Positions 48,188 through 61,330 of a DNA stretch of 64,000 nt are shown here, one piece after another. Where the stretch lies: NCBI GenBank assembly GCA_026874595.1, contig CM049309.1, forward strand, positions 94,822,723 to 94,886,722, written 5' to 3'. Numbering within the stretch: the stretch's first letter is position 1; each line of letters opens with the position of its first letter. The stretch is from Sipunculus nudus (Eukaryota > Annelida > Sipuncula > Golfingiida > Sipunculidae). The notes beneath the pieces were generated by a model. It ran no database searches. It was not told where the DNA came from and saw only the letters and a list, made by a program, of their open reading frames with translations. The position numbers and the translations under genes were made by a program.

Positions 48188-51100
48188 AGCAATGTCTGTA
48201 TCTGGTTGAGGTTCAGCCAATGATTCAGATGGTCTACAGTTTACTGGGGGTGTATGTCTGTACCTTGTTGAGGTTCAGCCAATTATTTAGATGGTCTACA
48301 GTTTACTGGGGATGTATGTCTGTATCTTGTAATTACTTGTTGAGGTTCTCCAGTTATACAGATGTTCTACAGTTTACAGGGGGTGTATGTCTGTATCTTG
48401 ATGAGGTTCACCCAATTATACAGATGTTCTACAGTTAACAGGGGATTTATGTCTTTATCTGTTTGAGGTTCAGCCAATTATACAGATGGTCTACAGTTTA
48501 CAGGGGGTGTATGTCTGTATCTTGATGAGGTTCACCCAATTATACAGATGTTCTACAGTTAACAGGGGATTTATGTCTTTATCTGTTTGAGGTTCAGACA
48601 ATTATTCAGATGGTCTACAGTTTACTGGGGGTGTATGTCTGTATCATGTTGAGGTTCACCCAATTATACAGATGTTTTACAGTTTACAGGGGATATATGT
48701 CTTTATCTGTTTGAGGTTCAGCCAATTATTTAGATGGTCTACAGTTTACTGGGGATGTATGTCTGTATCTTGTAATTACTTGTTGAGGTTCTCCAGTTAT
48801 ACAGATGTTCTACAGTTAACAGGGGATTTATGTCTTTATCTGTTTGAGGTTCAGACAATTATTTAGATGGTCTACAGTTTACTGGGGATGTATGTCTGTA
48901 TCTTGTAATTACTTGTTGAGGTTCTCCAGTTATACAGATGTTCTACAGTTTACAGGGGGTGTATGTCTGTATCTTGTTGAGGTTCAGCCAATTATTCAGA
49001 TGGTCTACAGTTTACAGGGGGTGTATGTCTGTATCTTGATGAGGTTCACCCAATTATACAGATGTTCTACAGTCAACAGGGGATTTATGTCTTTATCTGT
49101 TTGAGGTTCAGACAATTATTCAGATGGTCTACAGTTTACTGGGGGTGTATGTCTGTATCTTGTAATTACTTGTTGAGGTTCTCCAGTTATACAGATGTTC
49201 TACAGTTTACAGGGGATATATGTCTTTATCTGTTTGAGGTTCAGCCAATTATTTAGATGGTCTACAGTTAACAGGGGATTTATGTCTTTATCTGTTTGAG
49301 GTTCAGACAATTATTTAGATGGTCTACAGTTTACTGGGGGTGTATGTCTGTATCTTGTTGAGGTTCAGCCAATTATTTAGATGGTCTACAGTTTACTGGG
49401 GATGTATGTCTGTATCATGTTGAGGTTCACCCAATTATACAGATGTTTTACAGTTTACAGGGGATATATGTCTTTATCTGTTTGAGGTTCAGCCAATTAT
49501 TCAGATGGTCTACAGTTTACTGGGGATGTATGTCTGTATCATGTTGAGGTTCACCCAATTATACAGATGTTCTACAGTTTACAGGGGATATATGTCTTTA
49601 TCTGTCTGAGGTTCAGTCAATTATTTAGATGGTCTACAGTTTACTGGGGGTGTATGTCTGTATCTTGTTGAGGTTCAGCCAATTATTCAGATGGTCTACA
49701 GTTTACTGGGGGTGTATGTCTGTATCTTGTTGAGGTTCAGCCAATTATACAGATGTTCTACAGTTTACTGGGGGTGTATGTCTGTATCTCTTTCAGGTTC
49801 AGCCAATTATACAGATGTTCTACAGTTTACAGGGGATATATGTCTTTATCTCTTTCAGGTTCAGCCAATTATACAGATGTTCTACAGTTTACTGGGGGTG
49901 TATGTCTGTATCTCTTTCAGGTTCAGCCAATTATACAGATGTTCTACAGTTTACAGGGGATATATGTCTTTATCTCTTTCAGGTTCAGCCAATTATACAG
50001 ATGTTCTACAGTTTACTGGGGGTGTATGTCTGTATCTCTTTCAGGTTCAGCCAATTATACAGATGTTCTACAGTTTACAGGGGATATATGTCTTTATCTC
50101 TTTCAGATTCAGCCAATTATACAGATGTTCTACAGTTTACAGGGGGTGTATGTCTGTATCTTGTTGAGGTTCAGCCAATTATTTAGATGGTCTACAGTTT
50201 ACAGGGGGTGTATGTCTGTATCTTGTTGGGGTTCAGCCAATTATTTAGATGGTCTACAGTTTACAGGGGGTGTATGTCTGTATCATGTTGAGGTTCACCC
50301 AATTATACAGATGTTCTACAGTTAACAGGGGATATATGTCTTTATCTGTTTGAGGTTCAGCCAATTATTCAGATGGTCTACAGTTTACTGGGGATGTATG
50401 TCTGCATCTTGTTGAGGTTCACCCAATTATACAGATGTTCTACAGCTTACAGGGGGTGTATGTCTTTATCTGTTTGAGGTTCAGCCAATAATTCAGATGG
50501 TCTACAGTTTACAGGGGGTGTATGTCTTTATCTCTTTCAGGTTCAGCCAATTATACAGATGTTCTACAGTTTACAGGGGATATATGTCTTTATCTCTTTC
50601 AGGTTCAGCCAATTATACAGATGTTCTACAGTTTACAGGGGGTGTATGTCTGTATCTTGTTGAGGTTCAGCCAATTATTTAGATGGTCTACAGTTTACAG
50701 GGGGTGTATGTCTGTATCTTGTTGAGGTTCAGCCAATTATTTAGATGGTCTACAGTTTACTGGGGGTGTATGTCTGTATCTTGTAATTACTTGTTGAGGT
50801 TCTCCAGTTATACAGATGTTCTACAGTTTACAGGGGATATATGTCTTTATCTGTTTGAGGTTCAGCCAATTATTTAGATGGTCTACAGTTAACAGGGGAT
50901 TTATGTCTTTATCTGTTTGAGGTTCAGACAATTATTTAGATGGTCTACAGTTTACTGGGGGTGTATGTCTGTATCATGTTGAGGTTCACCCAATTATTTA
51001 GATGGTCTACAGTTTACTGGGGGTGTATGTCTGTATCTTGTTGAGGTTCAGCCAATTATTTAGATGGTCTACAGTTTACTGGGGATGTATGTCTGTATCA

Positions 51101-54100
51101 TGTTGAGGTTCACCCAATTATACAGATGTTTTACAGTTTACAGGGGATATATGTCTTTATCTGTTTGAGGTTCAGCCAATTATTCAGATGGTCTACAGTT
51201 TACTGGGGATGTATGTCTGTATCATGTTGAGGTTCACCCAATTATACAGATGTTCTACAGTTTACAGGGGATATATGTCTTTATCTGTCTGAGGTTCAGT
51301 CAATTATTTAGATGGTCTACAGTTTACTGGGGGTGTATGTCTGTATCTTGTTGAGGTTCAGCCAATTATTCAGATGGTCTACAGTTTACAGGGGGTGTAT
51401 GTCTGTATCTTGTTGAGGTTCAGCCAATTATACAGATGTTCTACAGTTTACTGGGGGTGTATGTCTGTATCTCTTTCAGGTTCAGCCAATTATACAGATG
51501 TTCTACAGTTTACAGGGGATATATGTCTTTATCTCTTTCAGGTTCAGCCAATTATACAGATGTTCTACAGTTTACTGGGGGTGTATCTCTGTATCTCTTT
51601 CAGGTTCAGCCAATTATACAGATGTTCTACAGTTTACAGGGGATATATGTCTTTATCTCTTTCAGGTTCAGCCAATTATACAGATGTTCTACAGTTTACA
51701 GGGGGTGTATGTCTGTATCTTGTTGAGGTTCAGCCAATTATTTAGATGGTCTACAGTTTACAGGGGGTGTATGTCTGTATCTTGTTGGGGTTCAGCCAAT
51801 TATTTAGATGGTCTACAGTTTACAGGGGGTGTATGTCTGTATCATGTTGAGGTTCACCCAATTATACAGATGTTCTACAGTTAACAGGGGATATATGTCT
51901 TTAACTGTTTGAGGTTCAGCCAATTATTCAGATGGTCTACAGTTTACTGGGGATGTATGTCTGCATCTTGTTGTGGTTCACCCAATTATACAGATGTTCT
52001 ACAGTTTACAGGGGGTGTATGTCTTTATCTGTTTGAGGTTCAGCCAATTATTCAGATGGTCTACAGTTTACAGGGGGTGTATGTCTTTATCTCTTTCAGG
52101 TTCAGCCAATTATACAGATGTTCTACAGTTTACAGGGGATATATGTCTTTATCTCTTTCAGGTTCAGCCAATTATACAGATGTTCTACAGTTTACAGGGG
52201 GTGTATGTCTGTATCTTGTTGAGGTTCAGCCAATTATTTAGATGGTCTACAGTTTACAGGGGGTGTATGTCTGTATCTTGTTGAGGTTCAGCCAATTATT
52301 TAGATGGTCAACAGTTTACAGGGGGTGTATGTCTGTATCATGTTTAGGTTCACCCAATTATACAGATGTTCTACAGTTAACAGGGGATATATGTCTTTAT
52401 CTGTTTGAGGTTCAGCCAATTATTTAGATGGTCTACAGTTTACAGGGGGTGTATGTCTGTATCATGTTGAGGTTCACCCAATTATACAGATGTTCTACTG
52501 TGTACAGGGGATATATGTCTTTATCTGTTTGAGGTTCAGCCAATTATTCAGATGGTCTACAGTTTACTGGGGATGTATGTCTGCATCTTGTTGAGGTTCA
52601 CCCAATTATACAGATGTTCTACAGTTTACAGGGGGTGTATGTCTGTATCTCTTTCAGGTTCAGCCAATTATTCAGATGGTCTACAGTTTACAGGGGGTGT
52701 ATGTCTTTATCTCTTTCAGGTTCAGCCAATTATACAGATGTTCTACAGTTTACAGGGGATATATGTCTTTATCTCTTTCAGGTTCAGCCAATTATACAGA
52801 TGTTCTACAGTTTACTGGGGGTGTATGTCTGTACCTTGTTGAGGTTCACCCAATTATACAGATGTTTTACAGTTTACAGGGGATATATGTCTTTATCTGT
52901 TTGAGGTTCAGCCAATTATTCAGATGGTCTACAGTTTACTGGGGATGTATGTCTGCATCTTGTTGAGGTTCACCCAGTTATACAGATGTTTTATAGTTTA
53001 CAGGGGATATATGTCTTTATCTGTTTGAGGTTCAGCTAATTATTCAGATGGTCTACAGTTTACTGGGGATGTATGTCTGTATCATGTTGAGGTTCACCCA
53101 ATTATACAGATGTTCTACAGTTTACAGGGGATATATGTCTTTATCTGTTTGAGGTTCAGCCAATTATTCAGATGGTCTACAGTTTACTGGGGGTGTATGT
53201 CTGTATCTTGTTGAGGTTCACCCAGTTATACAGATGTTCTACAGTTTACAGGGGGTGTATGTCTGTATCTTGTTGAGGTTCAGCCAATTATTTAGATGGT
53301 CTACAGTTTACTGGGGGTGTATGTCTGTACCTTGTTGAGGTTCAGCCAATTATTTAGATGGTCTACAGTTTACAGGGGGTGTATGTCTGTACCTTGTTGA
53401 GGTTCAGCCAATTATACAGATGTTCTACAGTTTACAGGGGGTGTATGTCTGTATCTTGTTGAGGTTCAGCCAATTATTTAGATGGTCTACAGTTTACTGG
53501 GGGTGTATGTCTGTATCTTGTTGAGGTTCAGCCAATTATTTAGATGGTCTACAGTTTACTGGGGGTGTATGTCTGTACCTTGTTGAGGTTCAGCCAATTA
53601 TTTAGATGTTCTACAGTTTACAGGGGGTGTATGTCTGTACCTTGTTGAGGTTCAGCAAATTATACAGATGTTCTACAGTTTACAGGGGGTGTATGTCTGT
53701 ATCTTGTTGAGGTTCAGCCAATTATTTAGATGGTCTACAGTTTACTGGGGGTGTATGTCTGTATCTTGTTGAGGTTCAGCCAATTATTTAGATGGTCTAC
53801 AGTTTACTGGGGGTGTATGTCTGTACCTTGTTGAGGTTCAGCCAATTATTTAGATGGTCTACAGTTTACTGGGGGTGTATGTCTGTACCTTGTTGAGGTT
53901 CAGCCAATTATACAGATGTTCTACAGTTTACAGGGGGTGTATGTCTGTATCTTGTTGAGGTTCAGCCAATTATTTAGATGGTCTACAGTTTACTGGGGGT
54001 GTATGTCTGTACCTTGTTGAGGTTCAGCCAATTATACAGATGTTCTACAGTTTACAGGGGGTGTATGTCTGTATCTTGTTGAGGTTCAGCCAATTATTTA

Positions 54101-56283
54101 GATGTTCTACAGTTTACTGGGGGTGTATGTCTGTATCTTGTTGATGTTCAGCCAATTATTTAGATGGTCTACAGTTTACTGGGGGTGTATGTCTGTATCT
54201 TGTTGAGGTTCAGCCAATTATTTAGATGGTCTACAGTTTACTGGGGGTGTATGTCTGTATCTTGTTGAGGTTCAGCCAATTATTTAGATGGTCTACAGTT
54301 TACTGGGGGTGTATGTCTGTACCTTGTTGAGGTTCAGCCAATTATTTAGATGGTCTACAGTTTACTGGGGGTGTATGTCTGTATCTTGTTGAGGTTCAGC
54401 CAATTATTTAGATGGTCTACAGTTTACTGGGGGTGTATGTCTGTACCTTGTTGAGGTTCAGCCAATTATTTAGATGGTCTACAGTTTACTGGGGGTGTAT
54501 GTCTGTACCTTGATGAGGTTCAGCCAATTATACAGATGTTCTACAGTTTACAGGGGGTGTATGTCTGTATCTTGTTGAGGTTCAGCCAATTATTTAGATG
54601 GTCTACAGTTTACTGGGGGTGTATGTCTGTATCTTGTTGAGGTTCAGCCAATTATTTAGATGGTCTACAGTTTACTGGGGGTGTATGTCTGTACCTTGTT
54701 GAGGTTCAGCCAATTATTTAGATGGTCTACAGTTTACTGGGGGTGTATGTCTGTACCTTGTTGAGGTTCAGCCAATTATACAGATGTTCTACAGTTTACA
54801 GGGGGTGTATGTCTGTATCTTGTTGAGGTTCAGCCAATTATTTAGATGGTCTACAGTTTACTGGGGGTGTATGTCTGTATCTTGTTGAGGTTCAGCCAAT
54901 TATTTAGATGGTCTACAGTTTACTGGGGGTGTATGTCTGTACCTTGTTGAGGTTCAGCCAATTATACAGATGTTCTACAGTTTACAGGGGGTGTATGTCT
55001 GTATCTTGTTGAGGTTCAGCCAATTATTAAGATGGTCTACAGTTTACTGGGGGTGTATGTCTGTATCTTGTTGAGGTTCAGCCAATTATTTAGATGGTCT
55101 ACAGTTTACTGGGGGTGTATGTCTGTATCTTGTTGAGGTTCAGCCAATTATTTAGATGGTCTACAGTTTACTGGGGGTGTATGTCTGTATCTTGTTGAGG
55201 TTCAGCCAATTATTTAGATGGTCTACAGTTTACTGGGGGTGTATGTCTGTATCTTGTTGAGGTTCAGCCAATTATTTAGATGGTCTACAGTTTACTGGGG
55301 GTGTATGTCTGTACCTTGTTGAGGTTCAGCCAATTATTTAGATGGTCTACAGTTTACTGGGGGTGTATGTCTGTATCTTGTTGAGGTTCAGCCAATTATT
55401 CAGATGGTCTACAGTTTACTGGGGGTGTATGTCTGTACCTTGTTGAGGTTCAGCCAATTATTTAGATGGTCTACAGTTTACTGGGGGTGTATGTCTGTAT
55501 CTTGTTGAGGTTCAGCCAATTATTTAGATGGTCTACAGTTTACAGGGGGTGTATGTCTGTATCTTGTTGAGGTTCAGCCAATTATACAGATGTTCTACAG
55601 TTTACTGGGGGTGTATGTCTGTACCTTGTTGAGGTTCAGCCAATTATACAGATGTTCTACAGTTTACAGGGGGTGTATGTCTGTATCTTGTTGAGGTTCA
55701 GCCAATTATTTAGATGGTCTACAGTTTACTGGGGGTGTATGTCTGTATCTTGTTGAGGTTCAGCCAATTATTTAGATGGTCTACAGTTTACTGGGGGTGT
55801 ATGTCTGTATCTTGTTGAGGTTCAGCCAATTATTTAGATGGTCTACAGTTTACTGGGGGTGTATGTCTGTATCTTGTTGAGGTTCAGCCAATTATTTAGA
55901 TGGTCTACAGTTTACTGGGGGTGTATGTCTGTATCTTGTTGAGGTTCAGCCAATTATTTAGATGGTCTACAGTTTACTGGGGGTGTATGTCTGTATCTTG
56001 TTGAGGTTCAGCCAATTATTTAGATGGTCTACAGTTTACTGGGGGTGTATGTCTGTATCTTTTTGAGGTTCAGCCAATTATTTAGATGGTCTACAGTTTA
56101 CTGGGGGTGTATGTCTGTATCTTGTTGAGGTTCAGCCAATTATTTAGATGGTCTACAGTTTACTGGGGGTGTATGTCTGTATCTTGTTGAGGTTCAGCCA
56201 ATTATTTAGATGGTCTACAGTTTACTGGGGGTGTATGTCTGTACCTGTTGAGGTTCACCTGCTTATTCAGATGGTGTATAGTT
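48188..56283. repeat. 62-bp minisatellite array, about 130 copies
   Basis: The unit is TTGTTGAGGTTCAGCCAATT, ATTTAGATGGTCTACAGTTT, ACTGGGGGTGTATGTCTGTA, TC. The left part (48188-49600) mixes types, including longer units with CTTGTAATTACTTGTTGAG. Around 49740-50160 and 51420-51720 two types alternate (TGTCTGTATCTCTTTCAG and ATATATGTCTTTATCTCTTT) to give a 124-bp dimer. The right part (53200-56200) is nearly homogeneous. A block starting at 49201 is repeated at 50822, and the segment at 49691 recurs at 51374 (shift 1683). Open frames up to 190 codons run through several phases and are not genes. Confidence 0.93.
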
Positions 56284-56317
56284 TGTTATCAGAGTCCCCT
56301 AGGCATTGCAACATATC

Positions 56318-58076
56318 AACAAGTGACCCATGGGTTATAACGCTCTGCCAACTGACACGTTGATAATATGTCCTTGCCCAGACAACTAATTAAGATAGGT
56401 GGCATCAATGTTCCTGCATATTAGCTTAAGTTCATCAGGACCCATTAGCAAAACAAATTTGATGACAATCCAACCAGCCTTTCATGAGGAATCTGACAAT
56501 TTGTGTGTATTTTGCATTTTTTCTGGGGTGCTCAAACATACCCCAAACCTCTAAGAATATAGGTCACTGTGACCCAATTTCAGGTTTCTGGGGAGAACTT
56601 TTGAATTTTATTCTAAGGGGTGCTTATGCCCCATAGCTCAGAAATATTGGTAACAGACACTTCAATCTTCAACGGGTTTCAAATTTTTGGTGTTAACAGT
56701 TGAAATGCTAACAAAAACATGCTGTGAAAATTAAATCCACAGCAGTTACAGCAAAAAAAGTGCCATGGTCAAAGTTGGGCAAAATTTAAGGTACCAATTT
56801 TTTATTTTTGCTCATATTTTTAAAAATTTAAAAGATTTTGATCTAATTTTGGGTATACAATTTAATTTTGATTAATAAAAGTAATATTACTGGAAAAAAA
56901 GTGCTTAGCTTTAACAAGTTTTGTGTTAAGTGATAAAATTTCTTTCCTGATTATTTACAAAATGCATTATGTTTGGGCCCATAACTTTTTTAAATTAAAT
57001 AATACAGACCTAATTTCTGGCATGTACATAGGAATTATATAGAGGATTATTTATAGGAAATATGAGGAAAAACAGATGAGTGGTTTTGATATTAGGCAGT
57101 CCTAAAGTGTGAAAATAGGTTTTTAATAAAAAATTGAGGTTTTTCCTTAATTTCTCAAAGGAATGAAGTCGCAAAGACCCAGTTTTCGGCTTGGTAGGAG
57201 ATCTTGGGGACATCTAACATTATGCTGAATTTTGGATTCCTAGGTCTTACGGTTTCAAAACGTGCCACATCTACGGACGGACGGACAGACGACGGACAAT
57301 GGACCACGACTATAGCTCAGATGACTTATAGTCAGCTGAGCTAAAAATCATAAAAAATAAAAAAAATACAGGTTGCCCCACCATTCTGCAAAAAATGATG
57401 TAACACCCCATTGATCAGTATACATGCAAAGAATCATGGTGATCAATGCATTAGTTGTTCAGATATTTGAGCTCTTGTATCCAATTTTTCATTATTCTGG
57501 GGGGTACTTTGGAGCCCCATAGCTTGAAGAATATGGGTAAAAGAGACCTAATTCCAGGTTTCCAAGAAGACTTTTCATGGACCTCTCTTGATGTAAAGTG
57601 AGAAGATTCCAGGTCCAAAGGTTACAATTTGTGCCCAGCTGTTAACAGATGACATCTTTTGAGGTCTCAAAAATAGAGAAAAAAATTCTAAAAAATTGAA
57701 AAAATACAGGTGGCGCCACCAGTCTGCAGAAACTGATGAAACACTCCATGATCAATATCCATGCAAAGAATCGTGGTGATCAATACATTAGTTGTTCAGA
57801 TATTTGAGCTTTTGTATCAAATTTTTCATTATACTAGGGGGTTCTTCGGAGCACTATAGCTTGAAGAATATGAGTAATAGAGACCTAATTTGAGGTTTCC
57901 AAGGAGATTTTTAATGGTACTCTCTGGATGTACAGTTAGAAGATTCCAAATCCTGTAGTTAGGATTCGTGCCTTGTTAACGGACAGACGTCGGGATAGCC
58001 GGACAGCCAGACAGACAACGGACAAAGAGTGATCGCTATAGCTCAGATGACTTACAGTCAACTGAGCTAATAAACT
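56318..58076 (+). mobile_element. Family F element with a family D element inside
   Basis: The left end is AACAAGTGACCCATGGGTTA (56318). F units of about 335 bp have a GGTTGCCCCACC or GGTGGCGCCACC (57711-57722) motif followed by a CTGCA(A/G)AAA segment, TGGTGATCAA.GCATTAGTTG and GAGCCCCATAGCTTGAAGAA. The element ends with an ACGG-type tract and the stem-loop 58040-58068, then AATAA. A D copy (about 56680-57347) splits it. Confidence 0.62.
56680..57347 (+). mobile_element. Family D copy nested in family F
   Basis: This is the D body from GGGTTTCAAATTTTTGGTG through TTATGTTTGGGCCCATAACT. It is followed by ACGGACGGACGGACAGACG and the stem-loop 57314-57342, then AAAAA. It is most similar to the copy at 1750-2484 (shared AGGTCTTACGGTTTCAAAAC). 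Confidence 0.78.
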
Positions 58077-58284
58077 TACAAGGTGCCAATAAAAACTGAA
58101 ACCACAAGTCAAGTTATAAGATGGCTTTAACAACACCAGTATAAACCCTTTCCTCTCCTTCCACCACCCTGAAAAACAGTTATTTTATTTGGATGTCACT
58201 TCTAACTCACTGCCTCACATACACACACAGACCGACATTATTTCAAAAAGACAATACATTTATAAGCAAACAATAATTGAAACA
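58077..58284. other. Low-repeat spacer
   Basis: It contains a splice-site pair on the minus strand that I rejected as an exon (see rejected items). Confidence 0.4.
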
Positions 58285-60925
58285 AACAAGGGACCCATGG
58301 GTCACGGCGCTCAGCTGATCGTGATTGGACTATAAATGTTTCTCCATTGTGATACTATATCGAGTTGATAAAGCTTATGAATATCATGGACATGTTGGGG
58401 TATTATAAAGGAATGTAATGTAATATGTGAGTACATGATAAATGAAATAACCTGACTGATGGATTAATAGAGTAAAATATAGTGGTTTATTTTTTATCAA
58501 TTAAGGAGGGGTTAAATTGCGATATATATGAGTATATATGAATGCAATGACAACAGTAATAAGCAGTAGTAGAATGATGATAAGGCTATTTGTTGAAGGA
58601 TCTATAGTGTATGGAAGTCTGCAAGATTTCAATTTGACTGATATGATGTTATGATTTACTATGCTGATGAGGGGATTTATGAATTTGTGACTGTATGACA
58701 CAATATCTCATCAGTCTTGACAAGGTACATTATTTTGATGCCCACTATGTCTACATTTTACAAAATAATTACATAATATCTGGCATGTTCATAGGAACCT
58801 ATGGACAAAGAGTTATACAAAATTAGTATGAATATATATGATTCATCTTGTTCTTGTTTACTGAGGCTGACATTGGGAAGGGGTTTAGAGAAGGGAACCG
58901 TGAGGGCAGCAAGGAGGTGGATGTAGATGGAATGACATCTACAGTTTTTGATCAATTGGTTTCAAATTTCAGATTTTTACAGATGAAATGCTTATGTGTA
59001 CATGCTGTGAAAATAAAACCCACAGCACTAACACTAGTAACAGGAAATAAATGTCCACTGTAAGTCATGTTAATTATCATGCATTTTTTTACAAAGGAGT
59101 TAACTGTTATTCAATAATTACAAGTTGCCCGTACCAAAAGTGCCACTAGCACAAATGACATGAGAGTTAAACTATTCATTAAAAATTAATTGGAATTATT
59201 GGGCAAAATATAATTTTAATTAAAAAAACATTAACAGTATCATCTGAAAACAATACTTTAAATAATATAATTAAAATAAATGATTATTAAAATAATCATT
59301 TTAGTGAAATGAACAAAACTGTTGAGAATCCAGGATATACAAATTTCACAAATTTAAATATTGATTGTAACTACCTGGTTTTATGGCTTAAATTTATAAA
59401 AAAAAATATTATTTTCACTTTTGAATACTTTCACATCACTGTCAATACACTTATGACAATTATTAACGTTATAGACATCATAATGAGGACTTGTCTTTAA
59501 GATCTGATTTTTTTATCACATTTGAATATTTTTTTAAAATATCAGAAAAAAAGAAAATAATCTCAGCTATGAAAATAATACGTGTTAAAAATAACCCAAG
59601 GATCAAAACAAACCAATTTATTATACAAGGAGCAAACTTAATTTTATTAACTGAAATAAATTAAGTTATCAGAAATATAAATTTTCATTATTTACCCAGT
59701 ATCATGTAACATCTGATACAGCCATGAGTCTTAATGTTATTAGTCAAACATATTGACATCTTTAAGGAGCACTTATCCGAGTAATTTTTTAATTTTTGTC
59801 ATATTTCATTTTTTTTTATTTTGTAATAAAATATAAACCAACAAATTAAACACCTGGAAAAGACCTGGAAATTTAGATTAACTTAATGTGATCAACTGCA
59901 TCCTTGTCTATCATTAACTTGCTTCACATAATCCCTTATAGTAAACAACAATTTTATTTAATTATTTAATTTTCATTTTTATGATTGAAATTAAAAAAAA
60001 CCCAATGGTGACTGCATGGTGTCATTTGAAATATATTTTTATAGCAATCCATGAAAGATCCATAAAACATCAGTATTTGCAAGGTCCATGTTACTCATTA
60101 ACAATGAAATTCCTTTTCCATTTATTTTTCTTAAAGTTGTTATTATAAACCAATAATCTTTTTTTTTAATTATTGTTTATTGTTATGTTTTGGCCGAAAC
60201 AATTACAAGAGGAGGGGGGTTGAACAGCTATATCCAGCTGAAGCCATGCAAGAGCTGGCTGGCTGCAGTATATGCCTCACTTCAAGCATGAAAGGTCAAT
60301 ATGGCGACATATAGAGGGGCTTCAGTACAGCCTAGGTGTGACATGGTCTCATAAAAACTGTAATAAAAGCTACAGTTTTTGGTCAATTCCTTTCAAATTT
60401 CAGAATTTTGAAGCTGAAATCCTTACGTGTGCATGATATGAAAATTAAACCAAAAGTGCTTACAGGAAAAAACATGCCATGCCCAAAGTTGGGCAAAATT
60501 TTAGGAACTGATTTTATATTTATGTAAATAACTTATAAAATTTGAAAAATTCAGATCTAATTTTCGGTATACAATTGAATCTTGGTTAAATGGAGTAATT
60601 TCCCTGAAAAAAAGTCTCTAGCTTCAGCAATTCTTATGTTAAGTGAGTAAATATATTTCCTGATTTTTTATGAGGTGCATTATGTTCAGGCCCATAACTT
60701 CAACAAATTACGCAATACTGAACTAATATTTGGTATGTACATAGAAAATGTATGAAAGAATGTTTTTTTTATGGAAAATGGAGGTTTTTCCTTAATATCT
60801 CGAAGGAAGAAAGTCCTAATTACCCAATTTTTGGTATGGTAGGAGATTTTGGGTTCATCTAACTGTATGCAGAATTTTGGATTCGTAAGTCTAATGGTTT
60901 CAAAACGTGCCAGTTTAACGGCACA
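58285..60925 (+). mobile_element. Family D element, long copy lacking the 3' stem-loop
   Basis: The left end is AACAAGG, the palindrome GACCCATGGGTC (58292-58303) and GCTCAGCTGA (58309-58318). The segment 59318-60925 runs parallel to 90-966 with a longer middle. It breaks off at GTGCCAGTTTAACGG, where the microsatellite should begin. A partial second D segment at 58850-59050 suggests an internal duplication. Linking the left end to this body is inference. Confidence 0.6.
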
Positions 60926-61330
60926 GAAGGAGAGCCAAATTTGTCACTTTATTATGTGTGTCAAACATGGGCTTAAATCTTATTCAAACAAAATAGCAGA
61001 GAAAAATGTTTTATGGACTAGAATCACCTCTGTTTCTTCAAGGGTAAAAAACTGATTTTGAATACTGCACCTGATGACCTTAAAAATACTACATAGCCTT
61101 CATTTACTGCTGTCATAAAGGAATTCATTATCAGAATTTGATTTAAGTCTTCTGAGGTATCTTATACATGCTGAAGGATTATGACAAACAGAAGAACAAT
61201 ACGCTGAAAACATAACCTTTATAAACTTTTTCCAACAGGTAAATATATTGAACATTATGCACTTATTTGCAGGTTTAATTAACTATGGGGCTCAGGGATG
61301 GAGTAAAATACCTCATATCCACAAATCATT
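60926..61330. other. Low-repeat sequence
   Basis: No gene or repeat partner was recognised. Confidence 0.45.

Noticed and set aside
48188-56283. Open frames of up to 190 codons on the plus strand
   Set aside because: They are overlapping products of the 62-bp minisatellite in different phases, antisense to the only recognised gene.
58080-58168. Minus-strand candidate exon with acceptor TGTTTTTCAG and donor GTAAGT, frame starting WWKERKGF
   Set aside because: Exit phase 0 does not fit the phase 1 acceptor at 48002, it borders a family F terminus, and it does not match p85 SH3 or BH sequence.
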